A DNA stretch of 64,000 nucleotides from Neorhizobium sp. (GTDB lineage Bacteria > Pseudomonadota > Alphaproteobacteria > Rhizobiales > Rhizobiaceae): the NCBI GenBank assembly GCA_028283725.1, contig JAPWKC010000004.1:1612001-1676000 (forward strand), written 5' to 3'. A program made the position numbers and the translations under genes. The notes beneath the pieces are model-generated. The model was not told where the DNA came from and did no database searches. It saw nothing but the letters and a program-made list of their open reading frames with translations. Shown here in pieces: positions 39,625 to 48,762 of the stretch. Position 1 is the first letter of the stretch. Each line of letters starts with the position of its first letter.

Positions 39625-40098
39625 ATGTCCAAGACCACCCGCGCCACGCAGATGCTGACCAAGGCCGGCGTCGCCTTTACCACGGTCATCTATGACTACG
39701 ACCCCAATGCGGACCGGATCGGGCTGCAGGCGGCCGAGGCGATCGGGGAAGAGCCGCATCGCGTGTTGAAGACGCTGATGGCTGAAGTGGATGGCAAGGC
39801 CGTCTGCGTCGTCGTCCCCTCCGACCACGAGGTGTCGATGAAGAAGCTCGCGGCGGCCTTCGGCGGCAAATCGGCCAATATGATGAAACCTGGCGATGCG
39901 GAGCGCGCCACGGGCTACCATGTCGGCGGCATCAGCCCGTTCGGGCAGAAGAAGCTGGTGCCGACGGCCATCGAGATCACAGCACTCGACGAGCCGCTCG
40001 TCTATATGAATGGCGGCCAGCGCGGGCTGCAGGTCAGGCTCGACCCGAAGGCCGCGCTTGCGGCGTTGAAAGCGATTGCGGCACCGCTCGTCGCCTGA
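39625..40098 (+). CDS. ybaK: Cys-tRNA(Pro)/Cys-tRNA(Cys) deacylase YbaK
   Basis: A 157-residue editing protein of the YbaK/EbsC/ProRS-INS superfamily. MSKTTRATQMLTKAGVAFTTVIYDYDPNADRIGLQAAEAIG, VLKTLMAEVDGKAVCVVVPSDHEVSMKKLAAAFGGKSANMM and GYHVGGISPFGQKKLVPT are the family blocks, the last carrying the substrate-shaping GxxPFG. It hydrolyses cysteine wrongly attached to tRNA(Pro). It begins four bases after the YffB gene, so the two form an operon. Confidence 0.93.
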   Translation: MSKTTRATQMLTKAGVAFTTVIYDYDPNADRIGLQAAEAIGEEPHRVLKTLMAEVDGKAVCVVVPSDHEVSMKKLAAAFGGKSANMMKPGDAERATGYHVGGISPFGQKKLVPTAIEITALDEPLVYMNGGQRGLQVRLDPKAALAALKAIAAPLVA

Positions 40099-40248
40099 TC
40101 TCGACGTTACACCGTGCCTATCGCTCCGATACCATGCTCTCTCCCGACGGTGGAACGCGGGCAGCCGATAATGACGGGTGAAGCTCTTCAATTTTGTCCC
40201 GAACCTCTCTAAATCTCAGGGTCAGAACAGATAACGAGAGGGTAAGCC

Positions 40249-41505
40249 ATGACCATCGCGCCGAATTTCCAGACCGCGGCCATCGATCCGAAGAAGCTCG
40301 ATAAGCTGGCCGCGGTTGCCGTCAAGGTGGGGCTCGGGCTCGAGCAGGGCCAGGATCTGGTGATCACCGCGCCGATTGCGGCGCTGCCGCTTGTCCGGCT
40401 CATCACCAAACATGCCTATATGGCCGGCGCCGGCATCGTTTCGACCTTTTACGCAGACGAAGAGGCAACGCTTGCCCGCTACGAGCATGCGCCGGATGCA
40501 AGCTTCGACAAGGCGGCCGGCTGGCTCTACGAGGGGATGGCGAAAGCCTATGAGAACGGTGCCGCCCGGCTGGCGATCGCCGGTGACAACCCGATGATGC
40601 TGTCCGGGCAGGATCCGGCCAAAGTGGCGCGCGCCAACAAGGCCAATTCGATGGCCTACAAGCCGGCCCTCGAAAAGATCGCCAATTTCGACATCAACTG
40701 GAACATCGTTTCCTATCCCAACCCGTCCTGGGCCAGACAGGTGTTTCCGGATCTTTCGGAAGACGCTGCCGTCGCCAAGCTTGCGGATGCGATTTTTGCC
40801 GCCTCGCGGGTCGATCTCGACGATCCGATCGCTGCATGGGCGCTGCATAACGCCAATCTCAACACGCGTTCGACATGGCTCAACGGCGAGCGTTTTTCGG
40901 CGCTGCATTTCACCGGTCCGGGTACCGATCTGACCGTCGGCCTGGCAGATGATCACGAATGGCATGGCGGCGCCTCGACGGCGAAGAACGGCATTACCTG
41001 CAACCCGAATATCCCGACCGAGGAAGTGTTCACCACCCCGCATGCGCTGAAGGTGGAGGGCACTGTCTCCAGCACCAAGCCGTTGTCGCATCAGGGCACG
41101 CTGATCGACGATATCCAGGTGCGGTTCGAGGGCGGGCGGATCGTGGAGGCAAAGGCCTCCAAGGGCGAAGAGGTGCTGAGCAAGGTTCTCGATACGGATG
41201 AAGGCGCACGCCGGCTGGGCGAAGTGGCGCTGGTGCCGCATTCCTCGCCGATCTCCAAGAGCGGCATCCTGTTCTACAACACGTTGTTCGACGAAAACGC
41301 CTCGTGCCATATCGCGCTCGGCCAGTGCTACTCGAAATGCTTCCTCGACGGCGCCTCGCTGACCCAGGACGAGATCAAGGCCAAGGGCGGCAATGCCTCG
41401 CTGATCCATATCGACTGGATGATCGGCTCCGACAAGGTGGATATCGACGGCATCAAGCCTGATGGCAGCAGGGTGCCGGTCATGCGCAAGGGCGAATGGG
41501 CCTGA
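40249..41505 (+). CDS. M29 family metallo-aminopeptidase
   Basis: A 418-residue enzyme like AmpS/PepS. LEQGQDLVITAPIAALPLVRLITKHAYMAGA is the typical N-terminal domain, TGPGTDLTVGLADDHEWHGG precedes the catalytic half, and GEVALVPHSSPISKSGILFYNTLFDENASCHIALG with HIDWMIGS supply the metal-binding Glu, His and Asp. It releases N-terminal residues from peptides in the cytosol. GAGAGGG lies six bases before the ATG. Two hairpins separate it from the convergent gene. Confidence 0.92.
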   Translation: MTIAPNFQTAAIDPKKLDKLAAVAVKVGLGLEQGQDLVITAPIAALPLVRLITKHAYMAGAGIVSTFYADEEATLARYEHAPDASFDKAAGWLYEGMAKAYENGAARLAIAGDNPMMLSGQDPAKVARANKANSMAYKPALEKIANFDINWNIVSYPNPSWARQVFPDLSEDAAVAKLADAIFAASRVDLDDPIAAWALHNANLNTRSTWLNGERFSALHFTGPGTDLTVGLADDHEWHGGASTAKNGITCNPNIPTEEVFTTPHALKVEGTVSSTKPLSHQGTLIDDIQVRFEGGRIVEAKASKGEEVLSKVLDTDEGARRLGEVALVPHSSPISKSGILFYNTLFDENASCHIALGQCYSKCFLDGASLTQDEIKAKGGNASLIHIDWMIGSDKVDIDGIKPDGSRVPVMRKGEWA

Positions 41506-41576
41506 AGCCGGGTCGCGATCGAGCCTGACGGCGCTTGGCGCCGCCGGCCTCCTGAGATCATCGGCGCTTGCAAGAA

Positions 41577-41596
41577 GGCCGCCCGATGCGGCGGCC
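41577..41596 (+). terminator. Hairpin GGCCGCC-CGATGC-GGCGGCC after the M29 gene
   Basis: A perfect 7-bp GC stem about 70 bases after the aminopeptidase stop. It lacks a T tail, and a second, longer hairpin follows. Confidence 0.5.
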
Positions 41597-41617
41597 TGAA
41601 CGCTTCACGCGAAAAGG

Positions 41618-41658
41618 ATTCCAGACGCGAGAGCGGTTTCCGCTTTCGCGTCTGGAAT
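41618..41658. terminator. Long bidirectional hairpin between convergent genes
   Basis: ATTCCAGACGCGAGAGCGG-TTT-CCGCTTTCGCGTCTGGAAT has a stem of 19 bp with one mismatch and is followed by TTCTC. It sits between the aminopeptidase and the minus-strand exported protein gene and probably ends both transcripts. Confidence 0.75.
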
Positions 41659-41662
41659 TTCT

Positions 41663-42013
41663 CTATCGATAATAAAGCACATGCCCGCCGTTGAGGGCGG
41701 TCTCGACCTTGACGACATTGTGGAGCGCGATGCCGCGATCGGCTATCGCCTGGCGCAGATGGGCGCTCGAGCCGACCGTGCGCTGCGCCGACCGCATCGT
41801 GTTCGGCGTCGCGTAGACGACCGAGATCGGCAGGTCGCCGTCATGGCGCGTCTGCGATGTGACCTGGATCGCCGTGACCCCGTCATTATACGCCTTGCCG
41901 AAAATGATCTGCGACAGCCGCGACTGCGCCGCAAGCGCGGGCGTCTGCGAGGCGAAAGCGGTGATGACGCCAATCACGGCGGCGCCTGCCAAAGTGACAA
42001 TCTTGTTCTTCAT
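41663..42013 (-). CDS. Exported hypothetical protein (116 aa)
   Basis: The ATG at 42013 has GGAG six bases upstream and gives MKNKIVTLAGAAVIGVITAFASQTPALAAQ, a signal peptide ending ALA-A. The ORF-track start four codons earlier overlaps this ribosome-binding site. The mature 85-90 residues (SRLSQIIFGKAYNDGVTAIQVTSQ, HLRQAIADRGIALHNVVKVETALNGGHVLYYR) have no Cys and no family I recognise. It is likely periplasmic. A shared hairpin ends it against the M29 gene. Confidence 0.7.
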   Translation of the reverse strand: MKNKIVTLAGAAVIGVITAFASQTPALAAQSRLSQIIFGKAYNDGVTAIQVTSQTRHDGDLPISVVYATPNTMRSAQRTVGSSAHLRQAIADRGIALHNVVKVETALNGGHVLYYR

Positions 42014-42213
42014 CTCATTCTCCATCAGGCGGCGGCCGATCTCCAGACGATCGCAACGACCGTCCTACCGGCCTCCTGTCCTTAGATAGGCATGTCCTGT
42101 AGCGATTGAAATGCGGCAGTCGGCCGTTGGCTGCATCACAAGCGCGTCACAGATGCTGGTCAGCCGGTCAGCCGGTACTGTCAGCGGCGGAGACGAGCCC
42201 AAGACCGCGGCGA

Positions 42214-43884
42214 TCAGAACAGGCTACCCTGTTTCGGCGGCGCGTCCGTTTCACCCGGTCCGCCTGTTGCATCCGCCGATTGGGCTTTCGATGCGCGCTT
42301 CCGCTGCGAAGGCTCGCTGCGACCAGGGGCACCCTCTGCCGCAGGAGGCGACATCGCGCCGCCGGGCGGCTCCTGTCCCTCGCCCTCGGCGCGGGCGGCA
42401 ATGCGACCGTCGGCAAACTGGATGGTGATCCCCTGCCCTTCGCCGAGACCGGAAGCACGGGTCAAGGGCCGGTCGCTTTCGTCGCGGATCACCGCAAAAC
42501 CGCGATTCAGCACATTGGTGTATGACAGCGATTGCAGAACCCGATCCTGCGCCGTGACTTCGGCACGGCGTTTCGACACCGCATGCGTGACGGCCGTATC
42601 ACCCTGACGGGAGAGCGACGTCAGGTGCTGGCGCTCGCGCTGCAACTGTCCGGCAAGCCTTGCGGGCAAAGCGGCAAGCGCTGCTTCCGCACGGTCCACT
42701 CTCCCCTTGCCGCGCAGGACCTGCCGTTCCAGCTGACGCTCGGCGCGCAGAATATTTTCAGAAAGCTTCTGCCTCTGCTGCTGGATACGGCTAACGAGAA
42801 GATCGACGCGAAGGCCCGATGCGGCCCGCTCGAACTGCCGGCGCTTGACGATGGTGGTGCGTTCCAGACCGCGCCCAAGCCCGGCCGCCGCCTCATCGAA
42901 CCGACGGCGCGGCAGCGCCAGCAGTTGATCGAGCGAGGGAAGCGCCCGAACGAGGGCCCGCACCGACTGGCGGCGCTGATCCATGTGGCGCAGCGCGCTG
43001 CCACGCAGGCGGGCCGTCAGGGTCGCGACCTGCGCCTCCAGATCGGCCTTCACCGGAACGGCCATTTCGGCAGCGCCCGTCGGCGTCGGGGCGCGGATGT
43101 CTGCGGCATGATCGATCAGCGTCCAGTCGGTCTCGTGGCCGACGGCGGAGATGAGCGGGATGGCGCTTTCGGCTGCGGCGCGTACCACCGCCTCATCGTT
43201 GAAACTCCAGAGATCTTCAAGGCTGCCGCCGCCGCGCGCAACGATCAGCACGTCGGGGCGGGGAAAGTGGCCACCCGGCTCCACCGCGTTGAAGCCACGG
43301 ATGGCGGCCGCCACCTCGTCTCCAGACCCCTCACCCTGGACCTTGACCGGCCAGACGACGACATGGACGGGAAAGCGATCGGCAATACGGTGCAGGATAT
43401 CGCGGATGACGGCGCCTGTCGGAGATGTCACGACGCCGATGACACGCGGCAGGAAGGGCAAAAGCTGCTTGCGCTCGCGATCGAACAGGCCTTCGGCGGC
43501 GAGCTTGCGTCGACGCTCTTCCAGCAGCGCCATCAGCGCGCCGGCACCGGCGGGCTCGAGGCTTTCAATGACGATCTGGTATTTGGAGGAACCGGGAAAG
43601 GTCGTGATCTTGCCGGTGGCGATGACTTCCATGCCCTCTTCCGGGCGGAAGCGGAGCTTGGAAAACGTACCCTTCCAGACCACGGCATCAATGCGGGCAC
43701 GATCGTCCTTCAGCGAGAAATACGCGTGGCCGGACGAATGCGGGCCACGATAACCGGATATTTCGCCGCGAACCCGGACGTGGTCGAAGGCGTTTTCCAC
43801 GGTGCGCTTGATCGAACCGGAGAGTTCCGAGACGGAAAACTCGGCAAGGTTGGAGGGCGAATCGCTGGCGAAAAAGCTGCTCAT
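42214..43884 (-). CDS. xseA: Exodeoxyribonuclease VII large subunit
   Basis: A 556-residue nuclease subunit. The N-terminal OB fold ([45 protein letters not shown]) binds single-stranded DNA; the catalytic domain shows [39 protein letters not shown] and [12 protein letters not shown], and a long coiled-coil follows. The C-terminal tail after about residue 495 ([19 protein letters not shown] to the end) is Pro/Gly/Ser-rich, longer than in E. coli, and probably disordered. xseB is not in the window. A 471-residue plus-strand ORF is an antisense shadow. Confidence 0.95.
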   Translation of the reverse strand: MSSFFASDSPSNLAEFSVSELSGSIKRTVENAFDHVRVRGEISGYRGPHSSGHAYFSLKDDRARIDAVVWKGTFSKLRFRPEEGMEVIATGKITTFPGSSKYQIVIESLEPAGAGALMALLEERRRKLAAEGLFDRERKQLLPFLPRVIGVVTSPTGAVIRDILHRIADRFPVHVVVWPVKVQGEGSGDEVAAAIRGFNAVEPGGHFPRPDVLIVARGGGSLEDLWSFNDEAVVRAAAESAIPLISAVGHETDWTLIDHAADIRAPTPTGAAEMAVPVKADLEAQVATLTARLRGSALRHMDQRRQSVRALVRALPSLDQLLALPRRRFDEAAAGLGRGLERTTIVKRRQFERAASGLRVDLLVSRIQQQRQKLSENILRAERQLERQVLRGKGRVDRAEAALAALPARLAGQLQRERQHLTSLSRQGDTAVTHAVSKRRAEVTAQDRVLQSLSYTNVLNRGFAVIRDESDRPLTRASGLGEGQGITIQFADGRIAARAEGEGQEPPGGAMSPPAAEGAPGRSEPSQRKRASKAQSADATGGPGETDAPPKQGSLF

Positions 43885-44192
43885 GGCTCTTGTCTATCGG
43901 AAGCGCTGGGGAATTTCACCAGCGTTTGCCGGCTTTGCCGTGAATGACGGGGGATGAGGGGCCGGCCTTTCGGCAGATCACGGCCCATCGAAGGGCGGGA
44001 AGCGATCCTGACGCAAGGACATGAGCGGAGCGCAAACCATTGGCCGCAGGGCTCTTTTCTTTTCTCACGCGCGAGCCATGTCAGAACAAGGGCGGTCGAG
44101 ACGGATTTCTTCGCCATCGGATCATTCGCTTTCGTCCCCCGGATCGCCGCAGGCCGCAGAATGGCGCGACGATCGACAAGGAGACATCGACC
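43885..44192. other. Gap between xseA and the spike-base gene, nothing recognised
   Basis: This 308-base stretch holds overlapping ORFs on both strands, none with a ribosome-binding site and family signal. In many rhizobia purD is next to xseA; it is absent here. The promoters of both divergent genes must lie within it. Confidence 0.4.
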
Positions 44193-44456
44193 ATGACAGA
44201 CCGTTTCGCCCATACGCAATCCTCGCTTTCCGGCCCGGCCTCTTCGGGCTTTGCCGTGATGCCCAGCGACAATGCGGCGCTCACCGAGACGACGCGGGCG
44301 CTTTATATCGGCACGGGCGGCGACCTGACGGTGCGCATGCTGTCGGGCGCGGTGCTGACGTTGCAAAACGTACCGACCGGCGCGATCCTGCCGCTTCGCA
44401 CCACTGCCGTCTTTGCCACCGGAACGACGGCTGGCGCGATCGCGGCTTTGGTGTGA
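44193..44456 (+). CDS. Spike base protein, RCAP_Rcc01079 (GhsA-like) family
   Basis: An 87-residue protein, MTDRFAHTQSSLSGPASSGF then AVMPSDNAALTETTRALYIGTGGDLTVRML, closing with VPTGAILPLRTTAVFATGTTAGAIAAL. This arrangement (TDRF...FAVxPSD...LPxxTxALYIGxGGD...GAxLPLRxxxVxATGTTA) matches the small spike-base proteins named after Rhodobacter capsulatus rcc01079, part of the head spikes of gene transfer agent particles. AAGGAG lies nine bases before the ATG. There are no other phage structural genes in the window, so it is an orphan; the assignment is by memory of the family pattern. Confidence 0.75.
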   Translation: MTDRFAHTQSSLSGPASSGFAVMPSDNAALTETTRALYIGTGGDLTVRMLSGAVLTLQNVPTGAILPLRTTAVFATGTTAGAIAALV

Positions 44457-44470
44457 CGCCCAGGCCCACA

Positions 44471-44782
44471 ATGCCGGAGATCCACGCCATGGGCGAAGAG
44501 CCGCTGCTTTTGCGTTTCGACAGCCGGGATGAGGCCCTCAGCGTGCTTGCCGGGGCAGGCATTCCGCTTGTCGAGACGATCGGCAACGGGGGCATTCCAC
44601 ACGGCACCGCCATTGCCGTCGGCTACGCTTTCGATGCCGCGGCAACCCGCCCGAGCCGTCGCGGCGAGATGGTGGAGTTCGAGGGAGAACCCGTCGAACT
44701 GAAAGCGCTCGCGCAAGCATTTCACGTTCTTCTGACATGGAAGGGGGAACCACCGGCTGTAATATCGCGTTACATCACGTGA
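44471..44782 (+). CDS. Hypothetical protein downstream of the spike-base gene
   Basis: A 103-residue acidic protein beginning MPEIHAMGEEPLLLRFDSRDEALSVLAGAGIPLVETIGNGG, then IPHGTAIAVGYAFDAAATRP and LKALAQAFHVLLTWKGEPPAV. A second ATG six codons on could also serve. It starts 14 bases after the spike-base gene on the same strand, so it is probably co-transcribed, but no clear ribosome-binding site is seen. I do not recognise the family; the position suggests a partner in the same phage-derived unit. Confidence 0.55.
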   Translation: MPEIHAMGEEPLLLRFDSRDEALSVLAGAGIPLVETIGNGGIPHGTAIAVGYAFDAAATRPSRRGEMVEFEGEPVELKALAQAFHVLLTWKGEPPAVISRYIT

Positions 44783-44942
44783 TCACCCTCGTCGGAGGAA
44801 GGCTGAAACGGGCGAATGCGTCCTGAAACAGCGCATATTCCGATGATAAATGTCCGATGTTCGGACTTTGGTAGGGCAAGTCGGCAAGCAATTATTAGCT
44901 TGTCGATGCTAGCTTGCCCTCACGAAGAGAAGGAGTGACAAC

Positions 44943-45173
44943 GTGCTTTTCCTGACCGCTACAGGCATCGGCTTTGCCGCGGGCATGATGCGGTCGGCGT
45001 TTTGCATAGCGCTGACCGGAGTGCTGATCGTTGCAGCTTTCGCGCTGGCGACGCTGATGAGCGTTGGGCCTGCGCACTACTTCCACCTGTTATACGCCAT
45101 ATTGGGCTATAATTTCGGCATCGTGATGCTTGTTGCAAGCTATGCCCTGTTCAGCCGGCACCGTACGGCCTGA
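44943..45173 (+). CDS. Small membrane protein (76 aa, GTG start)
   Basis: The GTG at 44943 has AAGGAG seven bases upstream and starts a 76-residue product with two hydrophobic helices, LFLTATGIGFAAGMMRSAFCIALTGVLIVAAFALATLM and YFHLLYAILGYNFGIVMLVASYALF, then a short basic tail SRHRTA. It ends in a proper terminator, so it looks like an independent gene. It resembles small two-helix inner-membrane proteins of rhizobia, but no function is known. Confidence 0.72.
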   Translation: MLFLTATGIGFAAGMMRSAFCIALTGVLIVAAFALATLMSVGPAHYFHLLYAILGYNFGIVMLVASYALFSRHRTA

Positions 45174-45205
45174 GCCTTTTCGGCCACAATTTCCCACATG
45201 ATCCG

Positions 45206-45237
45206 AAGGCGGCGCCCGCAGGGGATGCCGCCTTTTT
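45206..45237 (+). terminator. Intrinsic terminator after the small membrane protein gene
   Basis: AAGGCGGC-N13-GCCGCCTT followed by TTTGA, about 30 bases after the stop codon. Convergent with the GT-C-like gene. Confidence 0.75.
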
Positions 45238-45287
45238 GACGTTCTGGTGGTTTTCAGGCTTTGCCGATCCGGCTTGCCGCGAGGCGG

Positions 45288-47132
45288 TCAGGGTGCCGGC
45301 GGGATGACCTTGAAGATGCGAAAGCCATCCACAACGCCACCCACGGGTTCGAGATAGCCCGGCACATTGCCCTTGTTCAGCGCCGCATAGAGGCTTTCCG
45401 GCTTCAGTCTGATGATGGATTCCGTCTGCGGGTCGCTGTTGCAGAAAGCCAGGATCGTCGCGCCCGACTGGCGGATGGTCGCGACGGCATCTTCTGGCCT
45501 TGCCATTCCCACATGAAGCTCGGCAAGCATGCCCGCCTGATTGCGATGGTAGGGGCCGGTGAGCACGCGCTGACCGGTATAACGCAAGATCCCGGCGCCG
45601 GAATTGGAAGGCGCAAGGACCGTGCCTGCGGGAAGTTCGTTCAGTGCCTTCATCATGGCGGGGCCACCGCAAACGACCTCCTGCGCACCACCCGCCGTGC
45701 CGAGGACGGTGATGTCGAGTTTTCCCACACCTTCCTTGACCAGAACGCCCGCAACGCCCCAGACGACCGGGACGGAGGCCAGAACCGTCAGGATATACGC
45801 GGCGGCGATGCTCGGGTTTTCGGGGTCCCGGCCGCTCACCTTGCGCAGATCCGCGATCAGCAAAGACAGCGGCAGGATGCTCAGCAGGCTGGCGAAGAAG
45901 GAATTGCGCACCTGAATGAGCGAGACGCCCCATTCGGCTGCGACGAGCATGAACAGGAGCAGATGCAGGCCCGCATCGCGCCGCATCCACATGCGGCTGG
46001 CGCAGACGGCGAGCGCGAAGAAACCGACGATGTAATAACCACCGAAAGTTTCCGGCGCGACGACGATCTCTTTCCAGGCGGGCCGAGCTTCCGAGACGCC
46101 GTTCAGCCACATGGTGACGAGAAGCGGATCGAGATTGCCGAGCGGATCGCCAAGGCATTGCGGTGCGACAAGCTTTGCGGTTGCCAGAACGATGATGCCG
46201 AGGCCGGCGGTCGACAGGAGGCGGCCGAGCCGGCCTATGCTTGCCGGCAGGCAGGCGATGATGAAGAAACCCGCTCCGCCGATTGCCGTCAGCGAGAAGA
46301 AGCCGAGCGAAAGGTTGTCGCAGGTGACAGCCGAGTAGGCCGATGGCGGCACCGTTACAAAGAAGGCGGCAGCGATGGAAAGCGCCAGCGTGAGACCGAA
46401 GGCGCGGCCGGCCGAGGCGAAATCGGCGCCCTGCCATACCCAGCGGATGACGACGCAGATACAGGCAACAGCGACGAAAGGCACCGTTTCGGCACCGATT
46501 GCGATGGCAAGGGCTGCGGCAAGACCGGCCACGGCATGCGACCATGCGCGCGCCCGCGGATCGACCAGCATGGCAACGACCCACAGGGTCAGAACCATCT
46601 GGACATTGTGATGATCAATGGCGCCCGGTTTGAACTTGGCGCAGGTGACGACGAAGAGGACGCCAAAGCCGAGCGCGATATGCATGGTGGCGATGCCGCC
46701 GATCCAGCGGGCTGCAAGCGCCAGCGGCCAGAGAAGCGGGCCGACAAGCAGAAGCGGCCAGGCGACGGCCGCCGCCCCTTCCGCCATGTCTCGGCTATCG
46801 AAGAAGAGCGAGAAGAAGCGGATCAGGAGCGAAATCGGCAGATCGATGAAACGCGACCAGTGCATCAGCGTGCCGGGCGCAATGCCGAGCCTGTACTGCA
46901 TCAGATCGAACCAGCCCTGGCCGTTCAGGAAATCACGGACTTCCACGAGGCGCATCGCATCGTCATTGTCGGGGCCGATCAGGTCCTTGGCGTTCGGCAG
47001 CGTGAGGGCAAGGGCAACGATCACTGCCACCAGCCAGTAAAGCAGGACGGAGGGCGCCAACCGGTGAAGCAAAGACGCGTGGTTGCGCGCGCTCTTCATC
47101 GACAAACCATCATTCGCCAGGCCTTCTGCCAT
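45288..47132 (-). CDS. Polytopic membrane protein, probable GT-C fold glycosyltransferase
   Basis: A 614-residue protein with about 11-13 hydrophobic segments and a soluble C-terminal domain of roughly 150 residues (from about 455). The start at 47132 (MAEGLANDGLSMKSARNHASLL) has AGGAAG upstream; an ATG at 47099 is an alternative. The first periplasmic loop carries GPDNDDAMRLVEVRDFLNGQGWFDLMQYRLG and HWSRFIDLP, resembling the acidic DxD/ExD loop of GT-C enzymes such as STT3, ArnT and GtrC-like proteins, which use polyprenyl-phosphate sugars. It diverges from the GtrB-like gene, fitting a lipid-linked sugar transfer role. The acceptor is unknown. Confidence 0.68.
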   Translation of the reverse strand: MAEGLANDGLSMKSARNHASLLHRLAPSVLLYWLVAVIVALALTLPNAKDLIGPDNDDAMRLVEVRDFLNGQGWFDLMQYRLGIAPGTLMHWSRFIDLPISLLIRFFSLFFDSRDMAEGAAAVAWPLLLVGPLLWPLALAARWIGGIATMHIALGFGVLFVVTCAKFKPGAIDHHNVQMVLTLWVVAMLVDPRARAWSHAVAGLAAALAIAIGAETVPFVAVACICVVIRWVWQGADFASAGRAFGLTLALSIAAAFFVTVPPSAYSAVTCDNLSLGFFSLTAIGGAGFFIIACLPASIGRLGRLLSTAGLGIIVLATAKLVAPQCLGDPLGNLDPLLVTMWLNGVSEARPAWKEIVVAPETFGGYYIVGFFALAVCASRMWMRRDAGLHLLLFMLVAAEWGVSLIQVRNSFFASLLSILPLSLLIADLRKVSGRDPENPSIAAAYILTVLASVPVVWGVAGVLVKEGVGKLDITVLGTAGGAQEVVCGGPAMMKALNELPAGTVLAPSNSGAGILRYTGQRVLTGPYHRNQAGMLAELHVGMARPEDAVATIRQSGATILAFCNSDPQTESIIRLKPESLYAALNKGNVPGYLEPVGGVVDGFRIFKVIPPAP

Positions 47133-47348
47133 CGATAAGCACTTCCTATGCTTCAAAGAATGGCCGGACCTTAAGCACAAGGACATTACCAACTGGGAAA
47201 CGGAATTGGCCGCGCCGATCAACTCTGCGCCATTTTTTGCCGGCCGTCCGTGGTTTCAACCGGACCTTAACCTCCCCTCGCCGATAGTGGGGCAAGATGC
47301 GGGAAAAGATCCCGGATCGCGGTTTTCTTTAGTATCCGAGTGAAAATC

Positions 47349-48369
47349 ATGACCGATGTGCCTGCCGGCGACCTCGATATCGCCGTCCTCCTGCCCTGCT
47401 ACAACGAAGCGGCGACGATCGAGGCGGTCGTCAAGGGATTTGCCGAGGCGCTGCCGGGCGCGCGCATCTATGTCTACGACAACAATTCCACCGACGGCAC
47501 GGCGCTGAAGGCGATGCTGGCCGGCGCGCATGTGATGCGCGAGCGCCGCCAGGGCAAGGGCCATGTGGTGCGCCGGATGTTTGCCGATATCGATGCCGAC
47601 ATCTACATCATGGCCGATGGCGACGGGACCTATTCTCCAAAGGATGCCGAAGACCTGATCCGCACGCTCGTCACCGAGCGTGCCGACATGGTTGTCGGCA
47701 CGCGCCGCGGCGTGCATGACGATGCCGGACGACAGGGCCACGCCGCCGGCAACCGGATCTTCAACGTGCTCTACCGGTCGATCTTCGGCCGTGATTTCAC
47801 CGATATCTTTTCCGGCTACCGGGTGTTTTCGCGCCGCTTCGTGAAGAGCTTTCCGGCCGTCTCCGGCGGGTTCGAGATCGAGACGGAAATGTCGGTGCAT
47901 GCCTCACGGCTGAAATTGCCGGTCTACGAGACTCGAGCTCGATTACGGCCGCCGGCCGGAGGGCTCGCATTCGAAGCTCTCGACCTTCCGCGACGGATTC
48001 AAGATCCTCTTCATGTTCGCCATGCTGATGAAGGAAACGCGGCCCTTCGCCTTTTTCGGCACGATCAGTGCCGCATTGATGCTTTCGAGCCTTGCCTTCA
48101 TGGCGCCGGTGCTGATCGCCTATTTCGAGACGGGCCTCGTCGACCGTATGCCGACCTGGGTGTTCTCGCTGGTGCTGATGATGAGCTCGCTTCTGGTGCT
48201 GACCGCCGGGCTGATCCTCGATTCCGTGTCGCGCGCACGCGCCGAGGTGCTGCGCATCCACTACATGTCGCTGCCGCACCGGAGTGAAATGCCTTTGGGC
48301 GAAAAGCCGGCAACGACGATGAAGCCGAAAGGCAATCAGCGGCGGCGGAGCGAAAAGAGCGCCGCATGA
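47349..48369 (+). pseudogene. GtrB-like polyprenyl-phosphate glycosyltransferase (GT2), frameshifted
   Basis: MTDVPAGDLDIAVLLPCYNEAATIEAVVKGF opens a GT2 domain with YDNNSTDGT, MADGDGTYSPKDAEDLI (DxD-type) and FSGYRVFSRRFVKSFP. At 47931 an extra A (GTCTACGAG-A-CTCGAGCTCGAT) moves the frame; removing it restores VYELELDYGRRPEGSHSKLSTFRDGFK and then two membrane helices (FFGTISAALMLSSLAFMAPVLIAYF, TWVFSLVLMMSSLLVLTAGLIL) to a stop at 48369 that overlaps the gtrA start. The repaired protein is 339 residues, normal for GtrB/DPM1-like enzymes that load a sugar onto undecaprenyl phosphate. As it stands the protein is truncated after about 194 native residues plus a garbled tail. A sequencing error is possible. 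Confidence 0.85.
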
Positions 48370-48740
48370 AGCGCATCCTCTGGTTTCTTCTGGCGGGTGG
48401 CGGCGGCTTCATCATCGATGCGGGCCTGACGCATGTTCTGATCACGGCGGCGCATGTCAGCCCGTTTCATGCGCGCATTCCGGCGATCCTCTGCGCCATG
48501 GCCTTTACATGGTTCGTCAACCGCAGCCGCACGTTCGAGCCTTCGCGCCATTCGCTGGCCGTCGAGGGATTTCGCTACTGGGCCGTCGGCATCACCTCGG
48601 CGCTTTTGAACTATGCCGTCTATTCGGCACTGATCTATCACCTGCCGATGCTGCAGCCGATCGCCGCCGTGGTCCTGTCTTCGGCCTCGGCGACGCTCTA
48701 CAGCTTTTTCGGCTATTCCCGCTTCGTGTTTCGCCAGTAA
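48366..48740 (+). CDS. GtrA family membrane protein
   Basis: A 124-residue protein with four membrane helices: ILWFLLAGGGGFIIDAGLTHVLI, RIPAILCAMAFTWFVNRSRTF, YWAVGITSALLNYAVYSALIY and PIAAVVLSSASATLYSFFGYSRFVF. The WFVNRSRTFE and FFGYSRFVF stretches are typical of the GtrA family, which flips polyprenyl-phosphate-linked sugars across the inner membrane. Its ATG overlaps the end of the repaired GtrB-like reading frame (ATGA), so it was built to be translated with it; a truncated upstream product would reduce coupling. Confidence 0.88.
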   Translation: MKRILWFLLAGGGGFIIDAGLTHVLITAAHVSPFHARIPAILCAMAFTWFVNRSRTFEPSRHSLAVEGFRYWAVGITSALLNYAVYSALIYHLPMLQPIAAVVLSSASATLYSFFGYSRFVFRQ

Positions 48741-48762
48741 GGCCGGCGGACAGGCGCAGTGA

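Noticed and set aside
42532-43947. 471-codon plus-strand ORF
   Set aside because: Antisense shadow of xseA.
45261-47138. 625-codon plus-strand ORF
   Set aside because: Antisense shadow of the GT-C-like membrane protein; its translation is charged low-complexity sequence.
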